A DNA stretch of 64,000 nucleotides from Nymphaea colorata (GCF_008831285.2 NC_045143.1:24556302-24620301), one strand, 5' to 3'. Counted from the first letter of the stretch, positions 31,761 to 43,699 are shown. Made by a program: numbers and translations. Notes: generated by a model from the letters alone, not told the origin.

Positions 31761-34749
31761 GTAACGCTCGTCTTGCGCAGGTGAGCCGGATCGGGTCCAG
31801 ACCCGAACCCGAACCCGTTGGCGTGAAGAAGCCCGACGCGAGGGCCCTCCTCCCTCGACTTTCCCTGTTCTCCTTCGTTGTGCTCCTGGGGTTATCCGTG
31901 CCAGCACAGAGAAGAAGTGGCGGTGGGTGGTGGCGGTGGTTGGACCGGCGTCGGCGACAGCAGCGGTGGCGGTGGCGACGGCGGCTGCGTGGGTAAGCTC
32001 CCTCTCCCGCCTCTCTGTCTGCTTCTTCTCCTCCCTCCCACGCTGCTTCTTCCTCCTTCGGCAGCACCCCCCTGCTGCATGTTCTCTTTCTCTCCCTCTC
32101 TGCTAAAGCTCCCTCCTCACCCATCCGTCTCCCCTCACCATTTCTCCCATTGCCCCGCTCGATTTCCCTTCCCTCTGTGTTTTACCTTTTACCCGAACCT
32201 CCGTCCTTCGTTGTCTCCCCTCCCTGTCAGTGCCATTTTCCCTCTTTTGTTTTAGTTTTTCCCACTACTACCATGGGTCTCTCCTACTGGCAGATTCTGT
32301 TTTTGAACTTCTTTTGGTCGATTGTTGATTCACGTATGGCTTTTGGGTCGGTTTGCAGCTAGGGGACTTGTCTTTCCCCTCATAATAGTGAATAGGAGAC
32401 TTGGGAGGTGTTGACGACAGTTGATTTTTGGCTGTTTGAAGATCGATTGAACGCTTGAGGTGGCTGTCGAAGGCGTTACAGCAGTTTGGACGCCTGTTTT
32501 GGGGTGAGCGATACCTAATCAAGCTCAACTTAATGAATATTATGTACTAAAGCATGTATAATTATTGTTTGAGCATGCTAAGAGCTTAGTATTGATTATT
32601 TGGAATGCATGTTAGTGATTTTGTTTTTGGGTGAAAGCTTAGGACTACGTTGGAAAGCGAAGATTCATACATTTGATGATCATTTAAGCATGATGGATTA
32701 ATTTTCGAAGCATTAGGGAAGCATGGTAGAGATTGTGAGGTTGTGGGGAAGATTTAGAATAGTCTTAGCGTGCACGTAGCGCATGATTTTGTGAACGGGT
32801 GTGTCATGAAGTTAATTGGGAAAAATATACGTATTTGGATGTGACTTTGGAGTTGATGTCTTAATTAAAGAACGTTATTGAGGAAGGTGTTAGTGATGGA
32901 TTGATTGATGGTTGTGGGTTTTGATATTTTGTGCCAACGTCAAGTTGTAAGGAGGAGGCCTAATTGAGAGCTTGTTGGTCGACACTACCCGTCGACCCCC
33001 TCTTGAGGCGATGACACGAGCCTCAATGATTTTGTTTGTATTTGTTTGAATTGTTTAGGTATCTAGTAGGAATCTTACCTTTGGTTTATGTTTGCAGGTA
33101 CACCGGGCACGTCCCGTCGACCTTGAGTTCAAAGCTCGAGGAGTTCTGAAGAATTTGGTGAGCGCGCCACAGGTATGGCGGCATTCCAGGCAAATCCTTG
33201 CCTGAGGCCAATATGTGATTGTGTGTTCTTAGGATCAGGGGATCCTAGGATTGTGATGTTAATTGATTGATTGCCTAGTGAATGAGTATATGTATGTTGC
33301 TTATATGATATGAATGGTTTAGAAAGGTTATTAGTCGTTTGTTTTAAAAATGTTACGCATTTGCATGTGCATGCTAGAATTGATAACTGTTTAGGACAGA
33401 TGAGGCGGGGTATCGAGTCGAGTGTCTCCTCGACCCCAATTGTGCATTAGAAAGCATCATAGAATGATAACTGCATAAGACAGCTACGAGCCAACCGCAG
33501 ATCGAGACTACTCTCTGTGGTTTGGCTAAGTCTTCAAAAGATGTGATTGATGTGATTGATGAGATGATCGTTATGAATGTGTATGTTGTTGCATATACAT
33601 TGCCATGGGCAATCATGCAAATGGATGATTTGGAGGGTAGTTGTACCCCTATGGTATGACGGTTAGCAATGACTGTTACTATATGTATAGACCTCATGTG
33701 GAGGTAATTGGAGGCATGGGTGCACTCGTGAAGTGTACTAACCTCATGTGCTAGCCAGTAATCTTGAGAATGTGTAACTATAATGATAAGAATGAATGAA
33801 TAAGAGATGAGAGGCCAGTGGGATGTGGCTGTGTGTTTGGGAGTTGTCCCGCTTTTGCCACTTGTCTCGCCTGTTCGGAGCACAGGCGGTGCAAGGCCCT
33901 AGGGTTCTGTTGTGTGATGTGCTTGGAGCATAGGTTCCCGCCTTCCCAACCTGGGTGTCCTAGGGAAGGTTGAGTGTCTCTCCTTGGAACTCACATATCC
34001 AGGGATGAGTGCTCTACCGCTGTAGCGGATGGATAGATCCATACCATTCTGAGCCACCACAGTGGTTGTCTCTCGGTTGTAGGCCGCCCGCGGTGTGCAT
34101 GTGCCTGTGTTTGCAACCACAGAAACTGTTAATACATTGAAGTTAATGAAAATGTGATGTATATGATGGAATGCATGTGACTGATGTGTATGTGAATGAT
34201 ATGAATGCAAGTGTTATGTTTAAGCATGCTTCGCATGTGATTGACATTGTGTTAGTGTGGCCATCAAGTGGCCTTTACGTGTCGTACTCTGACACGACAT
34301 GATGATAGATGGGTTGATATTCGTTCTCTTATTTGGGCCTTACTTGTGAAGGTTTGGCATTTTCCTGGCTTGTTGACGTACTGCGAAGGCTGAGCCTTCA
34401 TTTGCTTTCTTTTTCAGGTTTTGGCAGACCAGGGGCAGCAAGTTGAGCAGATGGCTTCACTCACGTCCTATTGGGGCGGTTTTGGGTTTTGTTTGTATAG
34501 TGTCGATGCGTCTTGCTTCGTTTGTATTGATGTCTTATTTTCTTAGGCATCAATGTTAGAATTTTGGGGCATTTTTGTCATGTATAGGGATGTGATTTTG
34601 TGTGAAATGATGTTGTTCTATAAATGAAAGTTCGCCCCATTGTTTTGAATTACTTGGCTCATTTCTTTTGAACTGTTGTATAGTCACACTTGGATGTTTG
34701 ATGTTTAGAAAAAAAAAATGGTTGAGTGTCAAAAGGTCGGGGTGTGACA
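31761..34749 (+). repeat. 5' LTR (about 2,989 bp) of the large gypsy element
   Basis: Complete LTR. The first 480 bp are GC-rich with a GGT/GGC-repeat stretch (31915-31990) and polypyrimidine blocks. A TATA-like 'ttctataaatgaaag' at about 34617 lies 130 bp before the LTR end. Long frames at 33374-34210 on the opposite strand are non-coding: they recur in the 3' LTR and match no domain. Confidence 0.93.
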
Positions 34750-34753
34750 ATTT

Positions 34754-34766
34754 TAGTATCAGAGCC
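34754..34766 (+). other. tRNA-iMet primer-binding site of the large gypsy element
   Basis: TAGTATCAGAGCC four bases after the LTR end; one G-to-A change from the canonical TGGTATCAGAGCC. Confidence 0.85.
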
Positions 34767-34979
34767 ATGGCAAACCCCACTATGGATGTGAGTTAAAGCC
34801 TATCTGTGAAGTTGCCCAGGTACGCATTTATTTGATTAGATTGTTATTGTAGTTTTGATTTTTTACGTACAAATACGTAATGTGATCTATGTTTTGAACT
34901 TCGTGCTAATGCATGTTGTGATTTGACCTGTGAGTTGGTCTTAGACGTGATTTGAGATGAAGTTTCTTGTCTGTACAGA

Positions 34980-36200
34980 TGGAATATCAACGTAGGGGTA
35001 AGAAGTGAGCTGGGCCGACTATAGAGGCACACAGAGATCCCAGTTCGGCCCATTATGATGCGTATACTCCTCGGGATGACAGTGCGTCAGAGCCCAGTAT
35101 GCCCAGCTAGGTAGGGGTGTCTGAACCCCACCGAGGCAGACTCCGCCTGTGGATCAACAGACTATATTGCTGACCACGTTGCAGACGCTGACCTCGTTAG
35201 TGCAGTCAATGGTCGGTAATCAGAGGAGTAATGCATCTCCTTCAGGGGACACCAGTGCTCCAGTTCGGGAGAAGGCAATGGTAGTGTCATACCAGCAGTT
35301 TATGGCAATGCAGCCGCCTATCTTTTTAGGAGGGGGTAGTCACGACAAGGCAAAGGACTAGATTGAGGAGGTTGAACGTATTTTTGGGCTTTTGAAAGTG
35401 CCAGAAGAAGATAAGGTGAACTATGGCTCCTATCTATTGAAGGGTGATGCCAAGAATTGGTGGTAATCAGCTAGTGAGATTCGGTTCGCTGGCCAAGTGT
35501 CAATCTCATGGAAGCAGTTTAGAGATTCCTTCTTCAGCACATACTTTTCAGTGTATGCTAGAGACAAGAAAATGCAAGAGTTTCTCGATTTGCAGTAGAA
35601 TCAAATGAGCTTGGAGGAATATATTGCGAGATATCGGCACTTGGATGTGTATTGCCTGCACCTCTACACTACAGATGAGGCCAGGGCAGGCAAGTTCGTG
35701 CGTGGGCTGCGGGACGGACTGCGAAGCAAAGTTTTGACGAGTAGACCTCGTGACTTAGACAAGGTGGTCACCATGGCTAGATGCATAGAAGAGGACTGGG
35801 CGAGGACACAGAAGAAAGCAAGCCAACATTCACAAGGTGGACGAACACAGGTAACGCGCCAACACTTTGCGGGCAGGACAAGGCCTTATGAGAGGCGGGA
35901 TGACCGAACTTTCAGACGGAACCAGCCTACCTGTAGTGAGGCCACCCAGGGGTCAGTGGCCACTCCGACTTCTCAGAGGTGCCCTACTTGTTCGCGTGTG
36001 CACCCTGGGAAGCCGTGCTATCGAGAGATCGGGGCCTGCCTACACTGTGGAAGGATGGGGCACTTCATCAAGGATTGTCCCTTAAAGAAAGAAAGAGAAT
36101 TGAAGAAGCGTGAGGCCGGTCCTTCTAGCACACGACAGACGACTGGACGTGTCTATGCTACTACCGTGGAGGAGCTTCAGGCACACGACCTTGTTGAAGG
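34980..36200 (+). pseudogene. Gag of the large gypsy element (interrupted)
   Basis: Start ATG at 34980 (MEYQRRGKK), interrupted at once by TGA and later TAG. Gag core: QPPIFLGGGSHDKAKD, a stop, IEEVERIFGLLKVPEEDKV, GDAKNWW, a stop, SWKQFRDSFFSTYF (35305-35560), then LEEYIARYRHLDVYC and GKFVRGLRDGLRSKVL (35611-35740). A basic linker leads to the zinc knuckle CLHCGRMGHFIKDC (C-x2-C-x4-H-x4-C) at 36037-36078. Premature stops at 35007, 35108, 35359, 35465 and 35596 mostly look like single transitions. The open stretch 35605-36423 runs on into protease. Confidence 0.92.
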
Positions 36201-36700
36201 TACTTTACTTGTCAGTTCTCATATTGCTAGAGTGTTATTTGATGCAGGAGCGACTCATTCTTTTATATCTAGTCGATTTTCTACTTCACTAGAAGTGTCG
36301 GCTAGAAGAATGCCGTATGTTTTAAAAGTTGTTAGTCTATGCATGCTCAAGAGTTGTGTCGTGAGTATATACCTGATGTGGACGTGGAGATCCATCAGCA
36401 TCACTTACCTGCACAGTTGGTGATCATAAGTCTCAGTGAGTTTGATGTGATATTGGGTATGGATTGGTTATATGCGCATTATGCCAATATACATTGCAGG
36501 AAGAAGCAGATACAGATGTTGACTAATGAGATGCAGCCTGTGGAATTTCATGCTCGTAAGGCCAGTCAAACTGATAAGGTAATGGTGTCTGCATTGAAGG
36601 CTAAGCGATGGATAAAAAATGAAAGTGTTGCCTTCTTGGTCAATGTGTTGATCAATGAGGCTGAACCGGTGAGGTTGCAAAATGTTGCCGTGGTAAGTGA
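36170..36700 (+). pseudogene. Aspartic protease of the large gypsy element (frameshifted)
   Basis: The active-site loop LFDAGATHSFIS starts at about 36235, with catalytic Asp at 36241-36243 (DAGA in place of DSGA). A frameshift near 36340 moves coding to another frame, where [24 protein letters not shown] (about 36399-36470) gives the C-terminal protease part (ILGMDWL). Cleaves the Gag-Pol polyprotein in active relatives. Confidence 0.88.
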
Positions 36701-37440
36701 GTATCCTGATGTGTTTCTTGAGGAATTGGCAAGTTTGCCCCCAACTCGAGAAGTGGAGTTCAAGATAGAATTGTTACCAGGGACAGCTCCTATTTCTAAG
36801 GCACCCTACTGTATGGCACCAGCAGAGTTAGAAGAGTTGAAGAAGCAACTGCAAGAGCTCTTAAACAAGGGCTTCATCCGACCTAGTGTGTCACCTTGGG
36901 GAGCACCCGTATTGCTTGTGAAGAAGAAAGATGAGACAATGCGCTTGTGCATAGACTATCGTATGTTGAATCAAGTCACCATCAAGAATAAGTATCCGCT
37001 TCCAAGAATCGAAGACTTGTTTGATCAGCTTAAGGATGCAAAGGTTTTCTCCAAGATCGATCTGAGGACAGGGTACCATCAACTCTTGATACGGGAGGAA
37101 GATGTTTCTAAGACTGCTTTTCGAACTAGATATGGACATTATGAATTCAGGGTCATGCCTTTTGGGTTGACCAATGCTCCCGCAGCATTCATTTACCTCA
37201 TGGATCGGGTTTTCCAAGAGTTCTTGGATCGATTTGTTATTGTTTTTGTTGATGATATTTTGTGTACTCAGAGAGTGATGCAGACCATAGAGACCACTTG
37301 AGAAGAGTGTTAGGTCTTTTGCGCAAGCATAAGCTTTATGTCAAGTACTCAAAATGTGAATTTTGGCTATAGAAGTTAAACTTTCTGGGTCATGTGATCT
37401 CGAAGGATGGAGTATCCGTTGATCCGACTAAGGTGTCAGC
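36700..37440 (+). pseudogene. Reverse transcriptase of the large gypsy element (frameshifted)
   Basis: A continuous open part to 37301 carries the gypsy RT blocks: [89 protein letters not shown] and the catalytic FVDDIL at 37245-37262. A frameshift just after FVDDIL and a TAG at about 37370 break the thumb region. Confidence 0.93.
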
Positions 37441-38041
37441 TGTACAGGATTGGAGGACACCTTGCAGTGTGCCTGATTTTTGAAGCTTTTTGGGTTTGGC
37501 AGGATATTATCGCAGATTCATACAATACTTTTCGAAAATAGCTACACCAATGACTAAGCTATTGAGAAAAGGAGTGAAGTTTGTTTGGAATGAAGAGTGT
37601 GAGAAGAGTTTTCAAACTCTGAAGGACAAGCTTACTACCGCCCCTATTCTGACATTTCCATCGGGTCATTCTGGTTTTGTGGTGTATAAAGATGCTTCAG
37701 GGATCAGATATGGTGGTGTGTTGATGCAGCATGGCCGTGTAATGGCTTATGCATCTAGGCAGTTGAAGGCCCATGAGCAACATTATCACACTCATGATTT
37801 GGAATTGGGAGCAGTTGTGTTCGCATTGAGGATGTGGAGACACTATCTCTATGGTGCAACATTCGAGGTGTTTACAGATCACAAGTCCTTGAAGTATATA
37901 TTCTCTCAAAAGGATCTCAACTTGAGGCAAAGGAGATGGATTGAATACTTAAAGGATTATGATTTCACCATATCGTATCATCCAGGCAAGGCGAATGTGG
38001 TGGCAGATGCGTTGAGCAGACATGCCAAGGCGACAATGTGA
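37440..38041 (+). pseudogene. RNase H of the large gypsy element (mostly open)
   Basis: Open from about 37490 to 38041. The connection region [20 protein letters not shown] is followed by the RNase H fold: VVYKDASG (D of the first strand), [33 protein letters not shown] and [19 protein letters not shown] at 37481 separates it from RT; a CGA-to-TGA change would explain it. Degrades the RNA of the cDNA hybrid in active relatives. Confidence 0.92.
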
Positions 38042-38109
38042 AGTATGTTGACTCATTCTTGGACATTATTGCAAGATGTGATAGCTTGATAACCTTATAT
38101 TTGTGATGA

Positions 38110-39020
38110 GAACAAGGCAATGATGACGGGCTTGATTCGGCATCCTTTGATGGAAGAATTTGTTATGAAGCAAAAGGAAGATCTAGAGTTTGCTAAGAAC
38201 ATGGAAGAAAGCAAAAAGACGGATTCTCTTTGGCATCAAGATGAAGATGGTTCATTGCGGTTTCGGCAGAGATTATGGGTTCCTAGAGATGAAGGGGTGA
38301 AGCGTCAGTTGTTTGATGAAGCTCACAAATCTAAGTTTTCTATTCACCCTGACAGTACAAAGATGTTTCAAGATATGAGAAGAAATTTTTGGTGGCATGG
38401 AATGAAGCATGAAATTGCAGAATATGTGGCAAAGTGCTTAGTTTGCCAACAAGTCAAAGCAGAGCATCAACGGCCAGGATGCTTGTTGCAAAGAATAGAT
38501 ATCCCAGTGTGGAAGTGGAAAGACATTACAATGGATTTTGTGGTTGGGTTGCCTCACACCAGAAGACAACATGATGCCATATGGGTGATTGTTGATCGAC
38601 TTACGAAGTCTGCCAATAAGAATCAGTCAGTCCTTAGAAAGTCTCGCAGGGTTGTATATTGGCGAGATAGTGAGATTGCATGGAGTGCCAAAGTCTATCA
38701 TCTCAGATCGAGATCTGCGTTTTACCTCTAGGTTTTGGGGGCAATTACAGAGGGCTTTGGGTACCAAGGTTAAGATGAGCACAGGATTCCACCCCCAAAC
38801 TGATGGGCAATCAGAGATGACTATTCAGACCTTAGAGGACATGTTGTGTGCATATGTCTTAGAGTGGAAAGGAGAATGAGACAAACATGTGAAACTGACA
38901 GAATTTGCTTATAATAACAGTTACCACTTTAGTATTGGGATGGAACCATTTGAAGCTTTGTATGGAAGGCCGTGCAGATTGCCAGCTTGTTGGACCGAAT
39001 TGGGTGATGGCAAGATCAAA
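38110..39020 (+). pseudogene. Integrase N-terminal and core domains of the large gypsy element (broken)
   Basis: Zinc-binding module with H...H and CLVCQQVK at about 38430-38455. The core has MDFVVGLPHT (first Asp) at about 38530, SDRDLRFTSRFW (second Asp) after a frameshift at about 38705, and GFHPQTDGQSE (catalytic Glu) at about 38780-38815. NNSYHFSIGMEPFEALYGR then runs to ELGDGKI near 39015. A TGA at 38877 is consistent with TGG-to-TGA. Homology stops at about 39020, where an inversion begins. Confidence 0.9.
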
Positions 39021-39345
39021 AACCCTTTAGTATTGCAACACTACACCGACGTCATGAAAACATGGAAAACTCTGGTACATATTTTCGAAGCATGGAAACA
39101 TGAAAAACGTCATGAATATGACTAAAATCAGGTGGCAGTGCCAATCTGAAGGCCACCTCTCCAATCTTATCTAATATCTCAAATTGTCCTACAAACCTCG
39201 GGCTCAACTTTCCCTTCATACCAAATCGAAAAACACCTTTAGTAGGGGAAATCTTTAGGAACACATGATCACCAACCTCAAAAGCCAACTCTCTATGTCG
39301 AATGTCGACATAGTTTTTCTGTCTACTCTGAGCAGTCAACAACTT
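39020..39345 (-). pseudogene. Inverted integrase C-terminal segment inside the large gypsy element
   Basis: On the minus strand, 39342-39052 is open and reads MLTAQSRQKNYVDIRHREL, VGDHVFLKISPTKGVFRF, LSPRFVGQFEIL and HIHDVFHVSMLRKYVPE. This is the integrase C-terminal/GPY-F region that should follow the plus-strand core in the same direction. Its length fits a simple local inversion. Sequence downstream of it (possible chromodomain, polypurine tract, first ~485 bp of the 3' LTR) is absent. One event may have produced both changes. Confidence 0.9.
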
Positions 39346-39357
39346 TTTTCCTTATCC

Positions 39358-41862
39358 TTTGTTTTAGTTTTTCCCACTACTACCGTGGGTCTCTCCTACT
39401 GGCAGATTCTGTTTTTGAACTTCTTTTGGTCGATTGTTGATTCACGTATGGCTTTTGGGTCGGTTTGCAGCTAGGGGACTTGTCTTTCCCCTCATAATAG
39501 TGAATAGGAGACTTGGGAGGTGTTGACGACAGTTGATTTTTGGCTGTTTGAAGATCGATTGAACGCTTGAGGTGGCTGTCGAAGGCGTTACAGCAGTTTG
39601 GACGCCTGTTTTGGGGTGAGCGATACCTAATCAAGCTCAACTTAATGAATATTATCTACTAAAACATGTATAATTATTGTTTGAGCATGCTAAGAGCTTA
39701 GTATTGATTATTTGGAATGCATGTTAGTGATTTTGTTTTTGGGGGAAAGCTTAGGACTATGTTGGAAAGCGAAGATTCATACATTTGATGATCATTTAAG
39801 CATGATGGATTAATTTTCGAAGCATTAGGGAAGCATGGTATAGATTGTGAGGTTGTGGGGAAGATTTAGAACAGTCTTAGGGTGCACGTAGCGCATGCTT
39901 TTGTGAACGGGTGTGTCATGAAGTTAATTGGGGAAAATATACGTATTTGGATGTGACTTTGGAGTTGATGTCTTAATTAAAGAACGTTATTGAGGAAGGT
40001 GTTAGTAATGGATTGATTGATGGTTGTGGGTTTTGATATTTTGTGCCAACGTCAAGTTGTAAGGAGGAGGCCTAATTGAGAGCTTGTTGGTCGACACTAC
40101 CCGTCGACCCCCTCTTGAGGCGATGACACGAGCCTCAATGATTTTGTTTGTATTTGTTTGAATTGTTTAGGTATCTAGTAGGAATCTTACCTTTGGTTTA
40201 TGTTTGCAGGTACACCGGGCACGTCCCGTCGACCTTGAGTTCAAAGCTCGAGGAGTTCTGAAGAATTTGGTGAGCGCGCCACAGGTTGGCGGCATTCCAG
40301 GCAAATCCTTGCCTGAGGCCAATATGTGATTGTGTGTTCTTAGGATCAGGGGATCCTAGGATTGTGATGTTAATTGATTGATTGCCTAGTGAATGAGTAT
40401 ATGTATGTTGCTTATATGATATGAATGGTTTAGAAAGGTTATTAGTCATTTGTTTTGAAAATGTTACGCATTTGCATGTGCATGCTAGAATTGATAACTG
40501 TTTAGGACAGATGAGGCGGGGTATCGAGTCGAGTGTCTCCTCGACCCCAATTGTGCATTAGAAAGCATCATAGAATGATAACTGCATAACACAGTTACGA
40601 GCCAACCGCAGATCGAGACTACTCTCTGTGGTTTGGCTAAGTCTTCAAAAGATGTGATTGATGTGATTGATGAGATGATCGTTATGAATGTGCATGTTGT
40701 TGCATATACATTGCCATGGGCAATGATGCAAATGGATGATTTGGAGGGTAGTTGTACCCCTATGGTATGACGGCTAGCAATGACTGTTACTATATGTATA
40801 GACCTCATGTGGAGGTAATTGGAAGTATGGGTGCACTCGTGAAGTGTACTAACCTCATGTGCTAGCCAGTCATCTTGTGAATGTGTAACTATAATGATAA
40901 GAATGAATGAATAAGAGATGAGAGGCCAGTGGGATGTGGCTATGTGTTTGGGAGTTGTCTCGCTTTTACCACTGGTCTCGCCTGTTCGGAGCGCAGGCGG
41001 TGCAAGGCCCCAGGGTTCTGTTGTGTGATGTGCTTGGAGCGTAGGCTCCCCTTCCTTCCCAACCTGGGTGTCCTAGGGAAGGCTAAGTGTCTCTCCTTGG
41101 AACTCACACATCCATGGATGAGTACATTACCGCTGTAGCGGATGGATGGATCCATACTGTTCTGGGCCACCACGGGGGTTGTCTCTCGACTGTAGGTCGT
41201 CCGCGGTGTGCACGTGCCTGTGTTTGCACCCACAAGAACTGTTAATACACTGAAGTTAATGAAAATGTGATGTATATGATGGAATGCATGTGACTGATGT
41301 GTATGTGAATGATATGAATGCAAGTGTTATGTTTAAGCATGCTTCGCATGTGATTGACATTTTGTTAGTGTGGCCATCAAGTGGCCTTTACGTGTCATAC
41401 TCTGACACGACATGATGGTAGATGGGTTGATATTTGTTCTCTTATTTGAGCCTTACTTGAGAAGGTTTGGCATTTTCCTGGCTTGTTGCCGTACTGCGAA
41501 GGCTGAGCCTTCATTTGCTTTCTTTTTCAGGTTTTGGCAGACCAGGGGCAGCAAGTTGAGCAGATGGCTTCACTCACGTCCTACTGGGGAGGTTTTGGGT
41601 TTTGTTTGTATAGTGCTGACGCGTCTTGCTTCGTTTGTATTGATGTCTTATTTTGTTAGGCATCAATGGTAGGATTTTGGGGCATTTTTATCATGTATAG
41701 GGATGTGATTTTGTGTGAAATGATGTTATTCTATAAATGAAAGTTGGCCCCATTGTTTTGAATTACTTGGCTCATTTCTTTTGAACTGTTGTGTAGTCAC
41801 ACCTCGATGTTTGATGTTTAGAAAAAAAAAATGGTTGAGTGTCAAAAGGTCGGGGTGTGACA
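39358..41862 (+). repeat. 3' LTR of the large gypsy element, 5'-truncated (about 2,505 bp)
   Basis: Homologous to 32246-34749, nearly the same length, with scattered substitutions. It begins abruptly at TTTGTTTTAG and lacks the TGTAAC start. Ends GTGTGACA, followed by TSD GCGGC. Confidence 0.93.
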
Positions 41863-41867
41863 GCGGC

Positions 41868-42000
41868 AGCCCCCCCTCAAAAAAAAAACATGTAAATTTT
41901 AAAAAATGATTTATCCTATATAAAATTTTTTGAAAAATCATATTTCTTCTCGTGCTAAAATTTTGAATCTACAATTTCACCACTTTCATCTAGAATTTAT
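41868..42000 (+). mobile_element. hAT MITE family B, right half
   Basis: 'agccccccctcaaaaaa', then AT-rich 'atgtaaattttaaaa' and 'gctaaaattttgaatcta', is the family B body order. It joins the left half at 31730-31760 once the gypsy element is removed. The terminal TCTGCCCCTG-type end is eroded. Confidence 0.65.
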
Positions 42001-42394
42001 TGGAGAAAAAATACGGCGTCTGTTGTTTATATGGTCAAAAAAAGTTTGTGATTCCTATCCACAAGAGAATCAATGTAAAAATCTAATATCATAAGGATGT
42101 AATTTAATTAAGAATATAAAAGGAGGCCAGTATCCAAGTTCTCTTCATAAATGACTGACAATAGCATCTCCCTACAACCAATCCCAGCTTCAAATTTTAC
42201 AAAACTAGTACCTTTTTTTGTTTTGCAACTCATTATAGATAAACATGAAGAAATAGTGAAAAGTAAATTCTTTATCATTATCAACATTTGCACAGAACTT
42301 TTCGCTTTTACATTTAGTGCGTTACACCATCTATCACATAGAAAATAAATCTTATATATGTAATTTTAGTTAGAAAATCAAACTAACCATAGAT

Positions 42395-42909
42395 ACATGA
42401 GAAGAGGAGCTTCATAAATTGCTGTAGACTTGAATTGCTGAATTGCAAAGGAAACAATTTGCAACTGTTTCATGAATATATTGTAAAGATTTGGATAAGA
42501 TTCTTGGAACACTTATTAAAATGTTTCATGAGTTTACCCCATTTTTAGTATATTCAAATGACAACTACAATTACCAAGCAGCCCTTGAATGTCTGAATAG
42601 CTTAAGAAGCCAAATTAAAACCCTCTTCCAATGTTCTAAGTCAGCAAAAATGAATGTTGAGTTCTGGCCACAATGAAAGGATGCCAAAAAGCATGAAGAC
42701 CAGATCGGTCGATACAAACATGAAGAAGCAAGCTTTCAGTTCAGTTTCTGGAAAAAGAAAGAATAATCAACGTCTTAAATGTAGAAAAAATTCAACAAAA
42801 TCACATAAGCAAGATTTCAGTTCAGTTTCTGGAAAAAGAAAGAATAATCAACGTCTTAAATGTGGAAAAGATTCAACAAAAGCAAATATGAACCATGTCA
42901 TTCTATAGA
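42395..42909 (+). pseudogene. Unidentified coding-like relic with 81-bp (27-aa) tandem duplication
   Basis: Two overlapping plus frames look like one protein split by a frameshift near 42670. The first (42491-42676) reads DKILGTLIKMFHEFTPFLVYSN then AALECLNSLRSQI, helical and HEAT-like in character. The second (42654-42908) is very basic and contains FSSVSGKRKNNQRLKC twice, 81 bp apart (42737 and 42818), ending at a stop after ANMNHVIL. Composition is unlike the neighbouring transposons. It could be the last exon or a retrocopy of a host nuclear protein. I do not recognise the family. Confidence 0.4.
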
Positions 42910-43699
42910 ACAACACAGAATCATAATAACCCTTCAACCTCCCCAGAATTCAGAATCTTCAATTGCTTACGCCATTTTCATCATTTACCTTCAAATAAAG
43001 AAAAAAAAGCCATCAATCAATTCAGATTAATGGAAAAAATGAATGGGCATAAAATCACAACTTAAAAAAGAAGGGAAAAGGAGTTGTGATTCATTCTGTT
43101 TTGAAAAAAGAATATGGGAAAAAGAGGGTTCCATCGATCAGTGTTGCAGATGAGGGATTGATTTACTGCAAAGAAGCATCCTGGCGAGTTTTTGGGTGCC
43201 TAGATGGTCACTTCGATCTAGAGTAAGTTGAGTTCACCCAAGTTCATGGGGCTGCCTCATATAAGTAGACCCAGGTCCATGAAAATCTAACTATAAATTT
43301 AAAGTTTTAGATTATCCTCGTGGGTGCATGCTCTATGGAGACCAGTGATAGCCGAGCTTACATAATGTAGAAGAAGAAGAAAATGAAATAGTGCACATGG
43401 CTTTGGATATGAACCGAAGGAAGGCCAAAGTTGCAGGGAGAAAAAAGACGGTGGAGGAGCTTTATAGTGTGAAAATTGTTTCCTATTCACTGGCGGTGTT
43501 CCGACACCAGAAACAATGCTTTCCTTAATGGCTTCTGTCACTCGTGGAAGGTGGTCGTGGCTCTTCAACAGCATCCAGTGGCCATCAAAATTCCCAAACA
43601 ATTGTCGTAGTTGCCAACCAAAAGCCCAAAACACTATTTTCCAGTGGCATTCTCCTTCCTTCCGGTGGCAAAGAAAAATAATTCTTCAATGATGCATCA
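42910..43699. other. Intergenic, no gene recognised
   Basis: A 111-codon minus frame at 43299-43634 has no recognisable domain and starts in non-conserved sequence. I do not call it a gene. Confidence 0.4.

Larger units (their letters stand above)
31761..41862 (+). mobile_element. Ty3/gypsy LTR retrotransposon, chromovirus (Tekay/Del-like), 10.1 kb, dead
   Basis: Flanked by the 5-bp duplication GCGGC (31756-31760 and 41863-41867). The 5' LTR 31761-34749 starts TGTAACGCTC and ends GGGTGTGACA; the 3' LTR (39358-41862) lacks its first ~485 bp. A primer-binding site TAGTATCAGAGCC lies at 34754-34766. Coding follows on the plus strand: gag with CCHC knuckle, protease, RT, RNase H, integrase. About 300 bp of integrase C-terminus is inverted at about 39020-39345, and the sequence between it and the 3' LTR (polypurine tract, any chromodomain) is deleted. 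The LTRs look about 97-98% alike by eye, so insertion is relatively recent, yet the coding region has many premature stops. Clade call is from LTR length and pol motifs. Confidence 0.95.

Noticed and set aside
33374-34210. 169- and 103-codon minus-strand frames
   Set aside because: They lie inside the 5' LTR of the large gypsy element and recur, altered, in the 3' LTR; His/Ser/Thr-rich with no domain.
43299-43634. 111-codon minus-strand frame as a host gene
   Set aside because: No recognisable domain, no supporting context or splice structure; left unannotated as a gene.
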